Shown here: positions 27,501-42,500 of the stretch, piece by piece
How positions within the stretch are numbered: the stretch's first letter is position 1
Layout of the letters: every line of letters starts with the position of its first letter
From: Antedon bifida
Taxonomy: Eukaryota > Echinodermata > Crinoidea > Comatulida > Antedonidae
Direction: 5' to 3'
Assembly: GCA_963402885.1 (NCBI GenBank)
Contig: OY727093.1
Location: 18,770,161 to 18,834,160 of the forward strand
Length of the DNA: 64,000 nucleotides
Program-made: the position numbers and the translations under genes
Notes under the pieces: generated by a model
Told to the model about the DNA's origin: nothing
The model's database searches: none
What the model saw: the letters and a program-made list of their open reading frames with translations, nothing else

Positions 27501-30500
27501 TTTTCAGACCGCCTAGTGTTAAAAGATAGGAGACAATTTTCAAAAGACGGCGAGCAGTCTTAAAGTAACAAGTAAACTGAAATTGCATTTTCTCGAGAAC
27601 TACTTGTCCAAAAAACTTCATTTTTGTACAAGAGGCAAGAGTTATAATTTGTGATTTGTAATTTTAAAACATAATTTGATTCAATCTACACCTTTTTTGA
27701 TGCGAGTAGTTTAAAAAAACCTATTTCTTTTCAAATTCACTCGTTTGATTTTCGCGTTGCTGTTCTATTGTTAGTCAACTGAAGCTATTGTTAATTGAAA
27801 GGCTTGTTACATAACCATTACACCAAACTCGCATACACATGCTTGTAGTGAAATTAGCCTAAATCACAAACAGCATTAAGACACACACAAGTATATATTA
27901 TTATATATATATTTTTTCCCAGAGAAATCTTATGTAGGAGAATTTTACAGTAGGCAGAGCATAGAGATGGTCGGGGTATGCACTCTCGAAATGGCTTTCT
28001 AGTTAGTAGTATATTTGAACTAGAAATAGCAAAGAAAATTTTACAAAAAACTAACAATAGAAAAATATTTTTAATATTTTGATTTTTATACGAAGATAAT
28101 TTCAAATAAATTTTGCTAGTTTATATATTTTTTAAATTTTGTATTTGGCAGTGGAAGAAAACGGAATAAATAACAAATGACATCAACAGGAATGATATCC
28201 TAGGGGGAAAAGTCAAAATGTTTTAAACTAAAGAACTTGAATGTCATACAAATGGGGTCAAATAGCGGCTAATGAGAGTTTAATTACACAGGATAGGGTA
28301 TAGATAATAATCCTTCAATACCTGTATTTTACCAGAGGCAAGAATTGACAATTTAAGACAAAAATATAATAAGCTATACAGTTATTTTCAATGCTTAACC
28401 ATGCTTCATCTGCTGGTTTCCTAAAACAAATATTAGTTTATTCACTATAAACCTGTTTTTAACATAACATTTTCTCCCCACCCCCACCCCACAATTTTCT
28501 AGTATTTTGAGTGTATTTTAAAGATGTATTGTCCCTTGAAACACAAAAAATGAAGGTAAAAACATTCTAAATTTAAATTGGCCATATCAAAGTAATATTA
28601 CAGTTTATTTAAGTCGAAAATTCGAGCCAAAAACAACAAGTTTACGTAATTAACAAGTAAATTAATTTGATTACATTTCGTCTGGAAAATCGTCGTGAGC
28701 GAAAGTAAACAAAGATTTCAAACCACGAGTTTGCATTATGCATGATGCTAATTAGGATTGTTTACAACTCGTCACGGTTGAGAAGGTATTTTCACACAGA
28801 TCGCGAGGAAGTTTTATGATTATGCATACAGAGTAGCCAAACAAGCGCGTTTCATTATTAGATATGTTTTGATAGAAAACTTTGACTGGAAGTCAAAGTT
28901 ATTTTTTGAACAAAAAAACGTCTGTATTTCAGTTAAATTATTTTATTTTCGACTAATTTTTGGTGAAAGTTAATAACTATTATGATACTTCAAAATGACC
29001 AACTTTTTTTCAAAATATTTTTTTTTTAATTTTTTGGGAATTAGTGAAAGGGACAATACATCTTTAAATCAAATTTGTTTCAATGTAGAATGTCTTTATG
29101 TTTGAAAATTGAAATGCATTTTTTAACAAAAAGATGGAAAGTACATTCTGTAAACACACGCGTTCCAACCCCCAGATAACAATTTCAGGAGGTATTGACA
29201 TATTTTATGCATTTTAAACTCATAACAAAACCTTACACAACCAGCATTTCAATAAAAGTTAAGTGTTTAAAAAAGTTTTTATCTAAAACGAAAATTTCGG
29301 GGACTCATTTTAAATAAATATTCGGGAGATTGGATGAAATTCGGGAGGCTCCCAGAGAAATTGGCAGGTTCTGTTCAATTCAAAAGAAAAAGCTCTCTAA
29401 TGATAAAATAGATAAAAGCCTGTATGAAATTATTATTAAAGTTTACCTTTAAACCTACTGGTGAGGCTTGTCCACTTTCCTTACTATTTATATCAGATTG
29501 ATTTGGCCCTTGGAGCGGTTGTGCTTGACCTCCAGGAATCAACTGACTTTTCCAAAATGGATGCTCAACCATACGATTCCAATCCATCCTAGAAAAAAAG
29601 TAAAAGCATTGTACCCTGACTCTGTGGCTGGTTTCACACTTCAGCCAAGTAAAACACTTAGTGAAATACCATAAGGGGAATCCTTCAATATTTATTAACT
29701 GTAAGTGAAATTTAAAGAAAACATCTCAATTAAAGATTACTTAGTCTTCTACTGAAAAAAAAAAAACTGTATGAAAATTAACATAACTGTAAGCACAAAG
29801 TCGACAATGGATTCAATTGTAACTATTTGTTAAAATACTGTGCGCCACCCACTGATTCATACAGTGTGCATGAGCTGTTATATGTAGCAATCGCTATTAG
29901 TCTTGGTTACCCATACCACACATGAGTGTCAAATTTGTTAAAGGTTTTCAGTTACATTTAGTTCTTTGAGTAGAACGCAATGACACTCAACTGCGCTTAT
30001 GTCAACCTATTTTGCGTTACTTTGAGTTGAGGTCAGTCATGTTCAGTTGCTCATTTATTGAGTTAAAATAGAGATATTAGAACTGCTATATGAAGACGAG
30101 ACAGTTCTGGGGATTAGAAACGGATACTAATTGTAAAAGGCCTAATCTCAAGAGAAGACAGGAATCACGCCAGTATCACCTATGAAAAAAGAAAATGAAA
30201 TATTGGCAAGAAATGACCATCCGATTATCTCTGAATAGGAATATTATGACTGATGAAAAAGAAACAATCTTTAAAATCCTTAACTAATTCTATTTTTAGA
30301 CATTGTCATAATAGGTACAATGATTGTTGTAATTGCAAATTTGTATTCAATTATATTTTTCTACAACCTAGACCTTAAAGAATGATTTGCAAAATACTAC
30401 AGTAATCCCTATTAAGGGGACACATTTTTGGATCCAAAACAGTGTCCGCTTAATAGGGGTGTTGTGTTAAAACATTTATTTCCTCACATTCAATTCACAA

Positions 30501-33500
30501 GAAAGTGTCTCTTAATAATAGGTGTCCCCTCTGAATAGATTACTCACTCGCTTTTATGTTACGCTAGGCCTAGGCAGCCAAGCGACACGTACCTTCTTTC
30601 AAATTTACCGCAGTCATATTTTGGACGGCACCCTCAATATTTCGTTCCCATGCAAAACAGATTTATACTGGCTTACGAAAACGAATATGTGTGCGTGACA
30701 TATCCGTTATCGTATTTGTAGCGTTGCGAAACCTCTCTAATATCCTTCATTGTAAGTTTAGTTGCCAGTGTTTAAAGAGAAAGTTGATTTAGTTTGCCAT
30801 TGATATTTGGAAATTAGTAAGAATTCTTAATTTGTGAAAAACATGATTTATTGTACCCACACAAAATGTGTCAATAAATATTTGATACAAAAACAATTAT
30901 GCAATAATATATAACATTTGAATAATGTAAATATATATCTTTAAACCTACATTCCCTAGTTTTTTCGATCTAATTTAGGTCACAAACTACATTTTGTGTA
31001 AATTTAAAGATGTATTGTCTCCCTGAAAAATAATTTGTAACAATTTTTTTGTTGAATATGTCACATAATAGTTGTCCACTTTTACCAAAAATTGGATCGA
31101 AAAAAAATATTTACTTGAAAAAAACTAATTTAAAGCAAAAAATAGTCAAATTGGCTGCCAGCCAATGGGTTTTTGGTTGAATTTAATGGTATATTTTGTC
31201 TTTTTATAAGTGAAAACATTATTTTTTTGCTTTTTTTTCTACAAAAGTGATTAACTGCAAAATTGACTTAAATTTTCATGATTTTGGGGGACAATACATT
31301 TTTAAATACTATGGGCTTTTTGTTTTTAAATGGTAAAAATGTGAAATATAAGTAAACTCTAATCATAAGCGGCCAGCTATAAATCCCAGCATGCATTGTG
31401 TGTGGATTGATATGTTTGTTTTGCTTCTGTGATGCACCCACTTTAAATCAATCCTATGAAGGCAAAACAAATGGAAGAACTGTAATTTTCAGTGAAAAAA
31501 AATGAGTCATTCCCAATTTGTATTAAGGAATTCTGCCAAAAAAAGAAAGAAAATGAATGCAGAAACTAGACAACGCCAGGCTAGGCCTATAGCTAGCGTA
31601 CGATGTTCGTACGTTACCACTGTTTGCAAGCTAGGCCTACAAAACTAAGCCTAGCTATCTAGGCTAAGTCCGCGAGAGGAATTCAATGTGAGTATTGTTT
31701 GTCTCTTTTTATCATAATTTACCATAAAACGTACATTTAAGACAAGGAATGACCTGGTTTAATGTTTTTACATGAGTAAAAATTCATTATTTTTACAAAA
31801 CATCAAAAATTGTAGGGAAAGTGTCTTTAATGGAAAGTGCATAAAGGTTCATTAATAACCGGTTCAGTGGAAATTTGTTTTAGCTGCAACACAATTGCAA
31901 GTTTCAATTTGAGTCACAAATGAGAAACTGGTTTTATTGTGAGTAAAAACAAACTATACCAAAACCTCTTTCAAAGTAAACCGTTCTTTTGAGATTTTTC
32001 AATAAAACCACGAGGCCCATCATATAAACATTACTTTTAAATGTATTTTATAAGACTTTATAGAGCGCAAAAAACAACTCAGTAGAATTAAAGCTAAAAA
32101 AGCATCATACACCATTAATCTTGTTTACTCTATTTGCGTATCACTAAAAATAAATTTTTTATAATTTTGAAACGAAACTTTCCATTTGCGATTCCAACTT
32201 AGATGTTACACTTTTCAACTAAAGGTCACATCATGTCAATTCTGTCCACGATAGTGGTGCGAGATACCCTTTTGGACTCACAAGATGTACTACTTTCTTT
32301 TTAAAATGCATTTTGTGTACACCGGACCTACAGTTTATAGTCATTCCGAGAAGACTTTTTCTACCACCAAATTCATGGAGCAAGAGAGCAGCGACCCCTT
32401 ACCAATGAGTCTATGGAATACGGTTACACTCTTAACAGCTTGGCAACTCACTCATATATGTGGTTATGTTGAAAATTACTATTTATATACAAATACATTT
32501 TATATAACATAGTGGAGAGGTCATTCTCCTAATCGCCTTGATTTGCTGTTGGCTACTTAGTCATCTAGCGTTTATTATTCTGAATGGTATTTAAATGATT
32601 TCTGGGTAACACTCCCAAAGGGAAGGGAAGGTACTCGACCTGTTAGAGATAGGAAGTCTTTCACACTGAAACCACCATTGGCAGTCATGCCCCTTTAGGC
32701 TAGCAATATGCATATTTCAATATATCAGTTTAAGTTATCTATAGATTTTCCTAAACATTGTTTGCCAATAATTAATCACCTTCAAATGTCAACATAAACT
32801 CAATGAAAATGTAAATGAATGTGGGAGATCATATCTACCTATATCGATCTATAGATACAATTACTACTTTACCTGTACACTACATTCAAAAGGTCAAAAC
32901 TTTTTGAAGACTTTTAACAATTGATTACAACACATAGATTTATTAATATATGTATGTTTCATGTTTTGTATTTTAATGTGCTTTTAATTCTATATTTATA
33001 TCTAAAGAGTTTTAAGGCATCCTGTAATTGGCGATTTTTCACTGTTGGATGTGGTTGAAATAAAATAAAATAAAATATAACCTCTATGAACATTGAGAAA
33101 ACAAACATTTTTTTAATATTTCTGTAAATGTATATAAGGGAAAGTTACTAAACTAAATTGTATTTGACCTCCTCGTCACCAGGACAAATTGTGATCGTGC
33201 AAACGCAATATGCTGAAATTGAATGTATGCTATCCCAAGTGCAGAAACATGTGCAGGATTCGGTAAATTAATATATATCACTGCAGGAATATGTAGCATA
33301 AAAGTAACATCAGCATTCAACTAGCCATTCCTTGGTAGTTGGGTGTTGGCATTTATGTCATCAATGCCAACATAATTTAAATGACTGCGTAATATCACTT
33401 TGTTCTTCATCTGAATTCATTATAGTTTTTTATCCTAATGGTAATTTACCGCTTTAATGTGCGCATGTGTATTCATTCCAGTCTGCATGAAGTTTCTTCA

Positions 33501-36500
33501 GGGAAATTAATAGTAGTTTGATCCGTCCGCAACCAATCAGAGCTTAGGAAATTTGTATGTGTTTATGATCACTCGATGCACATAAAACAAAACAAAAAAT
33601 GCGAAAATGTTTGATATGCGCAACTGAATTCACTTTCTTTAATATGGCGACATTTTATAAGAGCAACCTTACAGAACATTTGCCATTTATCGGCTTTATA
33701 CCCACGGGGCCAGAGGGAGACGAATTACTTAAAGGTTGAAGATGAAATTATTATTTAGCATCTATCACCTGTCGGAAATGAGTTTTGAGAGGAAATCTTT
33801 TTTGCCTTTGGTATGATGGTACAATTTATTGATATGGTTGCAATACCCTATGAGTAATATTAAAATAGCAAATCAAATACAAATCTATTTTTAGGACATT
33901 GCCTTTGGTATGGTTGTAAAATTTAATGAGTAATATAACAAATAAAAACTTACAATATTTAATTATTTTTATTTATAAAATGTTTGGCAGGTGATTCAGA
34001 AAGAAGTTTATAAAATATTTATGGTTGACATGAATGTAATATCACTATCTAAATAATGCATGATAAAAAACAATTATATAATATATATATACATATATAG
34101 TGATAGGAGATGTGGTTATAAATGCTGAGGCTTCATAAACCAACATAACTTGTACAAAGTTTCTGGTTGGTTAAAAATTTGGATTTCATAATTTAATTTT
34201 AAAACAACTAAATTGTGCAAAGGTGATAGACATTAGTGAAGGGGAATTAAGAGGATGTTAGCTTATAGTATGTTAATGCATTATGGCGTGACAACACACC
34301 TTAGCTGGTCTTCCCCCTAAGAATTTAATAATTAGTGACAACATCCTAATGAGACCTCTTGTTTCCTTTCACCTCTCAAGCATCATTTTTATTCTTCTTT
34401 CATCCTGTTATTAGTAATCAGTAAATGTCTGACATAATACAAACTTTTATAATTTTTCGTTAAAAATGAAAAATGAATCAGCATTTACTAAAGTATAATT
34501 TATATGGTATTCTAAAGTTATATAGTGCCCTCTAGAGACATGAATTTGCGTGGTACTTTGTTATAATAATCAGAGTAATCTAATTATTTGCAAATGGAAT
34601 CTTGCATCACCATATTAAATACAAACAAAATAAAACATTTGTCCATACCATAGCAAAGTGTTGTTGAATTGTTTACATTTTTTCAATGTCAACCAAAATA
34701 TATTTACAAAAGTTAAAAGAGCAATAATTGGGTGTGGTTAATGAAAATAGAAGATTTGGTTATTCTGATACTATATAAACTACATTGAATTTGAATTCCT
34801 GGGATCCTGTGGCCATATTCACTATTCACACTTAAGCTAAGGGATACACCCTAAAATTTAAAAAAAAATCTCATCTGATTGAATACAATTCCCTAAGTTA
34901 AGTGAAATACTTGATATTTAAGGGAAATATCTCAATAAGTGTGATTGGTGAATATGGCCACAGGGTCCCAGGAATACTTTCATTCCTGAATACATGCTTC
35001 CTCCTATAAACTGTTTTGTTTGTTTGTTTAATTTATTTTCTACACATTCAACAAAATAGAACAGATATTTTATACTTTAGAAAAAAGAGATAAAAGAAAT
35101 TAGACATTAGATGTGAAAGGAGATAAAAATAAGTAATAATTACTTTAAGCATTCACCACCTGAAGGCAGTTGTCGACATGAAAGAAAAAACATTGGGAAT
35201 ATGAATGGGAGCATATTATGCTGAAATAATTTTGGAAAAGATTCTCTTTTGCGTAAAATCATTGGCATCCTGATCTATATACCTTATACAATGAGCTTTT
35301 GCTGTTAAAACTTTTACTACAGAATTTTTTTTTTATACAAAACAAATTTTAAAATATTTATTATCATCATAAATTTTGCATACCACTACGCTTTTAAATA
35401 TTGTTCATACCCCCCTTTGTAAATTAGGAACTAAATGAAAATTCATCCAGTATATATATATTTATTTATATAGTATGTACGAAATGACAGTCTTGAGGTT
35501 GTTAACTATCAAACCACAGTGCAATTATTAGGAATAGTTATTGAGAGACTAGTTACCGAAAGAGTTGGCTGATAATATACAAATGAAAAAAGAGAAACTA
35601 GGTATTAACAAAAATAATGTACTTAATTTAGATTACAAATCACAGTGGTATGATACCAAGAACTGAAAACCATGGACTAATAAAGAAACATTTCATTAAC
35701 CATTTTGATTAGCCATAACTGCAGATGAATCTGAATGCGAATCAAACAATTTTCTTCTTTACCAGTGATATGGGTGAAACCTCAGATGTTAGAAAAGATT
35801 CTCTTTTGCATAAATCTTTTCATTTGCATCTTGACATAGGCGTCATACAATTTAGTAGAAATTGTGTATTTTATTAATTCTGTTTAGGCCTATTATCCAT
35901 TTGATAAATGTGTAGCAATAAGGTAGGTATTGTGTAACAATTGCCAATATTGCATTGGAAAAACTGTGAACAGTATTGTATTAAAAGAAACTTTTTAAAA
36001 AGCTAAGCAATGCCCTTGTCAATCATGATTTACTATCTAAGACCAACAACATAATGATAGCTATCTACTATAACAAAAATATTATAATTAAATATACCAA
36101 ACAAAATTGACAAAAAATAATAAAGCCCTACTGTATATTTTTTATGTTATAATAAATAATAATTCATTGTAACAGTACTGTCAGGCATGCCCCAAGTCTA
36201 TGTTACTGTCTTTTTTATGCTAGTCCACCAGTCGGCCTTTTGATTATGGGCACTTGGCGGATAACCCCTTGTTAATTTCAGGAACATTTTTTTTTCATAT
36301 CTTATTCTTTTTTCTTTCCACAAAATTTTGTTGCACGTGTACTATCTATAATTCTTGCCAACATAAAATCGTATGACTTTCTCAGAAGATGACCTCTAAC
36401 TGTATATGTGCAGGAAACTTTGTTTTATGACGCGAGAGTCGCGCAGCCTAAGTTAAGCGCAATTTTATGACATTTATGGTTGGTCATATATTCTGAAAAA

Positions 36501-39500
36501 AAATTTATTTTTCAATGAAACTTTACGGAAGTGTATTTCATAATATTGAAAAACTTTTGACATGATAAAAATAGTGTGCTACGCAAAAAAATACACGGGT
36601 ACACGTATTTAAAATTCCAAAAAGTACAAAATTAATTTCTAATCAATTTCGCGTACATTTCAGGCCATTTTGAGCATTTCAAATTTGTTTGGTTTTTGCA
36701 ATTGATTTTTGATTTTCATACCTTCATAGATTACATTCATTTTGATGAACTTTGATTGCAAAATAACAAAGCATGTGCACGTTAAACTTTAATAATCATG
36801 TGCTAAAAAATGGGTAATTTAATGCAAATTTGTCATCGTGTTAAAAATTGGATTAAAAGATGGGTCTCGTAATTTCATCTATGCTACACTGTATATAACA
36901 TATACAGTGTGTTCTGTAAATACTGTAATATGCTGTATGATACAAAATAGGTACAATTCAGCACTGTAAACATATTTAATAGGATGGCATAATAATTTTC
37001 GGTGTTCATATATTTTAAACGTATGTGCATGTTGTATTTCCGCGAATAACAAGAACACGTCAAAATCTAGTTAAATTTGTGTTTAATGCTGTAAAAAGGC
37101 TACAATATAGTGTGGTTTAAAAATAGGTGAAAATAAGATGTAGGATTTTATCTCATTCTTTATAAAATTAAAGTCAAGCTACAATCTCAATATTAGTTCA
37201 CTATCAAGGTGAAGTGGAGTTTCCTGATTCTAATATGTATCAGAATACAGCCTCTTAACGCGCTGCATTTCGTTATCGGCAACATATGCTGCATATACTA
37301 TCCTATTTAAATTCTGCACTCACGTCCTCTCCTTCGGTCACTTATGGTTAAAAACTTAAGCTAGCGAACTACGCGACATTCAATTTTAATTTTCCTCATC
37401 ATATTGTAGCTGTTGTTTATGAATCAAAATATATGAAAATATTTTCGTAAGTAATTTGAACGTTGGCAAGATGTGGTCTTCATTTAATATGGAGGTGTGT
37501 TGATCTATACAAAGACGTTCAAAAGTAACTATTTTTGCACAGAAAGTCACAAAAACAGGTTTGTCTTTATAACTTTTAGCAAATCCACGAAATCAAATGG
37601 ATTATAACCTCGACTCAGGGAAGGAAATCTTACTGTCCACACAGATTTTCTTAGCTCTGCAAGTCTATACCCAGCTCAAGATTTCAGAGGCCATGAAATG
37701 TAACTAATTGGGATCTTTACTTAATCCTCCTGTCAAATCTATGTAGGTTGAAAATTAAAAAAAATAATCAGTCAGGAGGCCAAAATCAAACAATCAATGT
37801 ATGGAAAGTGTGTTTTTAACAAATTGAAAAAAAATCCATTGAGACTATGATTTTCTACATTAGTACAATCACTTTTATAGCAACTTAACAGGTTTTTTTT
37901 TTATAAAATATGTACAAGGAGCACTTTTAACAGCACAATTAGTAAAAGTGTGGAGACAGTTCATTGGGTTAAGCTCATTCAACAAACACTCCTCCACGGT
38001 TAACATGTTTATTGTACATGACTCATTTGACGTGATCAATTTACCCATTTTTACTACAATTGAGTGTAGGGTTGAAGAATATAAAATATATAACAATAAA
38101 TATTTGCAAATCACTATCACTAGCTCATCAGATAACGTGCTCACAACCAACCATTATGATTATGTGAGAATCTGGTTTTATTTTGAGTAAAACTTAAGCA
38201 GCATTACAAACTCTGTTAATACAAAAAAACTATTATCATTAATTAAGGACTCTCATCTTCTCTTCCATCCGACACTATTGAGTAAAAAGTGCGATTTATA
38301 AAGTACTACTCCTCCCTTATTCGTTGTAGTATTGAGCTGGGATTTGGCATGATTATACTACAGGGACATGTCCTCAAAGTTATAGAGCCAGATTTTTTAA
38401 TTTCAAACCGGATGCAGCCATATGACGTCTCGAAGATGGTACTGTATAACCGTATTTGGTAGCGAGGTTATTGATGTGTATGTGACGTCACATCCCGTCT
38501 TATGACGTCATTACAGCTTCTTTTGCTGTACCCCGAGTATCGCACGTTCGTGCTTGTTTTGATAGAGGCCCTAATTCTAAATCAAATTATAACAGATTTA
38601 ATGGCTGAAATTCTATATAGTAAAAATGAACATTTAGGTCAATCATCATACATAAAAATCTTAATTAATAAATAAAAGTTTAATAAGCAGGTGACATTTT
38701 GAGCTGATAGTATCCAACTTTTGTGCCAGTGGTTTTAAGTATCTTTAAAATCTGCACCTCAAGTGTTGACGTCATTGACCGATCATTGCATTTTGGTAAT
38801 CTTTATTACACCTGATTACTACAGAATCAGAATTTAAACATGGAAACTGCAGGTCAATGCCTTTTAATTCTTTCATTGTTATTTATCAAACTTTTAATGG
38901 CTGATATGAAGAGAGTTGTGGTAAATTAGTGCACAACATTTACATGTTTTAAATGCTCATCGGATGAAATCATTCGCTTATAACTTTTTATATCAACTGT
39001 GAAAGTAATAACCAGAATAATCGGGACAATATTATCAACATTTGTCCTGTTCTGTTGATAATAAGTTTCAAGTTATTTGGCAAGGTATAGCATACAATGT
39101 ATAGCAACATGTTTATGGATCAACTGCTCATTTACAACTATTTTAATCTTAATAAAAAACAGACAAATTTAATTGCATTATAAAAAGATAAGAGTAAAAA
39201 TAATCTTAACACTCTGATTATTGTCATGTAAACAAACACTTCCTTTTTACCAAGTAGCCAAACCAAACTTTCAATAAGTAAAATAGGAAAAAACTTAAAT
39301 TAAAAAATAAAAAGAATAAAAGAAAAAAATTTACCGAAAAAATGCAGAATAAACCATTATTTTAAAAAAATTCAATTTTTAGACCGACAGAATTTCTGCT
39401 AAATTTGTGGTTGGTCATTGACAAAAACATTAACACTACTTTAAAATGATTTTTTTTTTGCGATACAGCTAAAAGTTGCACAGCGATATAACCGGTTAAA

Positions 39501-42500
39501 TAGTGTTTAAACCCTGAATCTTTTGAGTGTTTTTAACTGTTGTTATTATTGTCACTGTTTTGCTTTGCAGTAGAAACAGGACCAATGGATCTTACAACAG
39601 AGGAGGAAATGACAGGTTTCCATTATATGAACAACATCACACTCTAACTAAGCTCAACATCAATGGAAATTGATAAACAGAAATGAGATGGACTACTACC
39701 ATCATTATTAATAGTATTTTAATTTAATTAGTTAAAACAATGTGTTATTACACACACCTACATATATTCAATTTGACAATGTTTCATGATTTTAAATAAA
39801 AGTGATTAGAACATTCCAGAGTGAATCTATTCTTGCACAGCTTTTAAGTGGATAGGTAAATAAAGCATATACGCATCATACTTAACAAATACTACGAAAA
39901 CTATAAGACGATCTAAATAAAGATCGATTTTTTGAAGATGAATTATTTAATAATTTTCTGACAATATTCTAGTTGTATCGCAGTAATGGACCAGCATTGA
40001 TGAGTTGAGTTAGCTTTAACAGGTTTCTTAGCGATAGATATTAGACAGGTGTTACACTGGTAAATGAGAAGAGTGTATGAGAATTTAATGACCATTGATT
40101 TAAACCGACAATAACTTATCAAAGCTCATTAGTATGTCTTTCTCAAGTATTGTGGCATATTGATACAGCGTCTGGTTATTTTCCTCTGACATTCAATTAA
40201 GCATTATAATTTCATAGTATCTTTATGATAACAAAATCAATGACAAACGTGTTTGCATTGTCCATTATTATAACTGAAAAAAAATGGTATGCTTTGTAAT
40301 ATTTATAGTCAAGGATATTTATACTTTAATATATTTAAGACAAAGAATGTGGAACGATCAATAAGCAAGAATGAGGAGTTTAATAGTATAGAAATAGTTG
40401 GAAGCATTTCATAAAAAGATATAACCCATATCATCACTATAGAAATAGAAAAATGTATATTTTCTCAATGCTTGAAAATCCAACGTTTAATTTAAACGGT
40501 GAAGATATGGAAATCTGTGCGAGTTAGAAAAAGCCCCCACCAACCAAGATTCAGACATGGAATGTTCTGCTTGATATGTAGACATCATTAGAGAACCTTC
40601 AAAGACATAGCAACAAAAGAATAGAATCTTTTACCAACTGAAACTAGAACAAAAGTAACTGGGAACAATATTTATAAACTCAAAAATATAGCAACTCTAA
40701 TGTCATCTAAGTGATCCTACTGTTCTGTATATATCTTTTAAATTAAGCCTACTATGTTTTTATCTTTTTGTATTTTTATATGTTATAATTTTTCTTTACT
40801 TTTAAACTTGTAACTGGACCATTTTGGAAAGCAGTACTGCGTTACTGAAAATGTAATCCAGTCAAAAGAATAAATAATAAATAAATAGACCACTAGGGCT
40901 TTATTCATGGTATGAACAAAATCAGATTGCAGACACGTAAAAAATACTGATTTTGTTTTGTTGATACATAAAATTAAAATTATTCAACAAATAGTGTCTC
41001 TGTGTCTCTTCATGCATGATTTAGTGGTAATTTGACCCAAGAAAATTAACACAGGTTACCATTTGTCATTGTAAAAGCAGGTAAAACAAAATATTGATAT
41101 TGATCAGGTTTGGTATGTAGGGGGTATAAAACTGTAAGTGTCATTTATGCCTATATTCTTTTAGGTACCATTTCAAATGTAAATACTACCAATACATTTT
41201 CAAGCTCATCTGCCAATCCTCATTTAAGCACAATGACCCAACATGAGTTAAACCTCCCTGGTTATACTATGTGTCCTCATTAAGCATATTCACCCATCTT
41301 GAGTAGTAAGTCCCCATTTAAGCCCACTAATACCACCTTTAGTAATGTCTTCCTTACAAGCACACCAACATGAGTACAATTGAACCTTCCAAAACAAACA
41401 AAAATTTCCTAAAGTGCGCACACACTCTCCATAAGCGAACAATTTTGCATTATTATCAAAACAGGGAAGAGCCATATCAAAACAGGGAAGAGCCTGATCA
41501 AACCAGGGAAGAGCCTGATCTAACCAGGGAAGAGCCATATCAAAACAGGGAAGAGCCTGATCAAACCAGGGAAGAGCCTGATCAAACCAGGGAAGAGCCT
41601 GATCAAACCAGGGAAGAGCCTGATCAAACCAGGGAAGAGCCTGATCAAACCAGGGAAGAGCCTGATCAAACCAGGGAAGAGCCTGATCAAACCAGGGAAG
41701 AGCCTGACCAAACCAGGAAAGAGCCTGATCAAACCAGGAAAGAGCCTGACCAAACCAGGAAAGAGCCTGATCAAACCAGGGAAGAGCCTGATCAAACCAG
41801 GGAAGAGCCTGATCAAACCAGGAAAGAGCCTGACCAAACCAGGGAAGAGCCTGATCAAACCAGGGAAGAGCCTGACCAAACCAGGAAAGAGCCTGATCAA
41901 ACCAGGAAAGAGCCTGACCAAACCAGGAAAGAGCCTGATCAAACCAGGGAAGAGCCTGACCAAACCAGGGAAGAGCCTGACCAAACCAGGAAAGAGCCTG
42001 ATCAAACCAGGAAAGAGCCTGATCAAACCAGGGAAGAGCCTGATCAAACCAGGGAAGAGCCTGACCAAACCAGGAAAGAGCCTGACCAAACCAGGAAAGA
42101 GCCTGACCAAACCAGGAAAGAGCCTGATCAAACCAGGGAAGAGCCTGATCAAACCAGGGAAGAGCCTGATCAAACCAGGGAAGAGCCTGATCAAACCAGG
42201 GAAGAGCCTGATCAAACCAGGAAAGAGCCTGACCAAACCAGGAAAGAGCCTGATCAAACCAGGGAAGAGCCTGATCAAACCAGGGAAGAGCCTGATCAAA
42301 CCAGGGAAGAGCCTGATCAAACCAGGGAAGAGCCTGATCAAACCAGGGAAGAGCCTGATCAAACCAGGAAAGAGCCTGACCAAACCAGGAAAGAGCCTGA
42401 TCAAACCAGGGAAGAGCCTGATCAAACCAGGGAAGAGCCTGATCAAACCAGGAAAGAGCCTGATCTAACCAGGGAAGAGCCATATCAAAACAGGGAAGAG

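Noticed and set aside
35746..35870. Plus-strand open frame after TTCTTTACCAG considered as an exon
   Set aside because: The core is a direct repeat of 35231-35300, and no donor or homologous peptide was seen.
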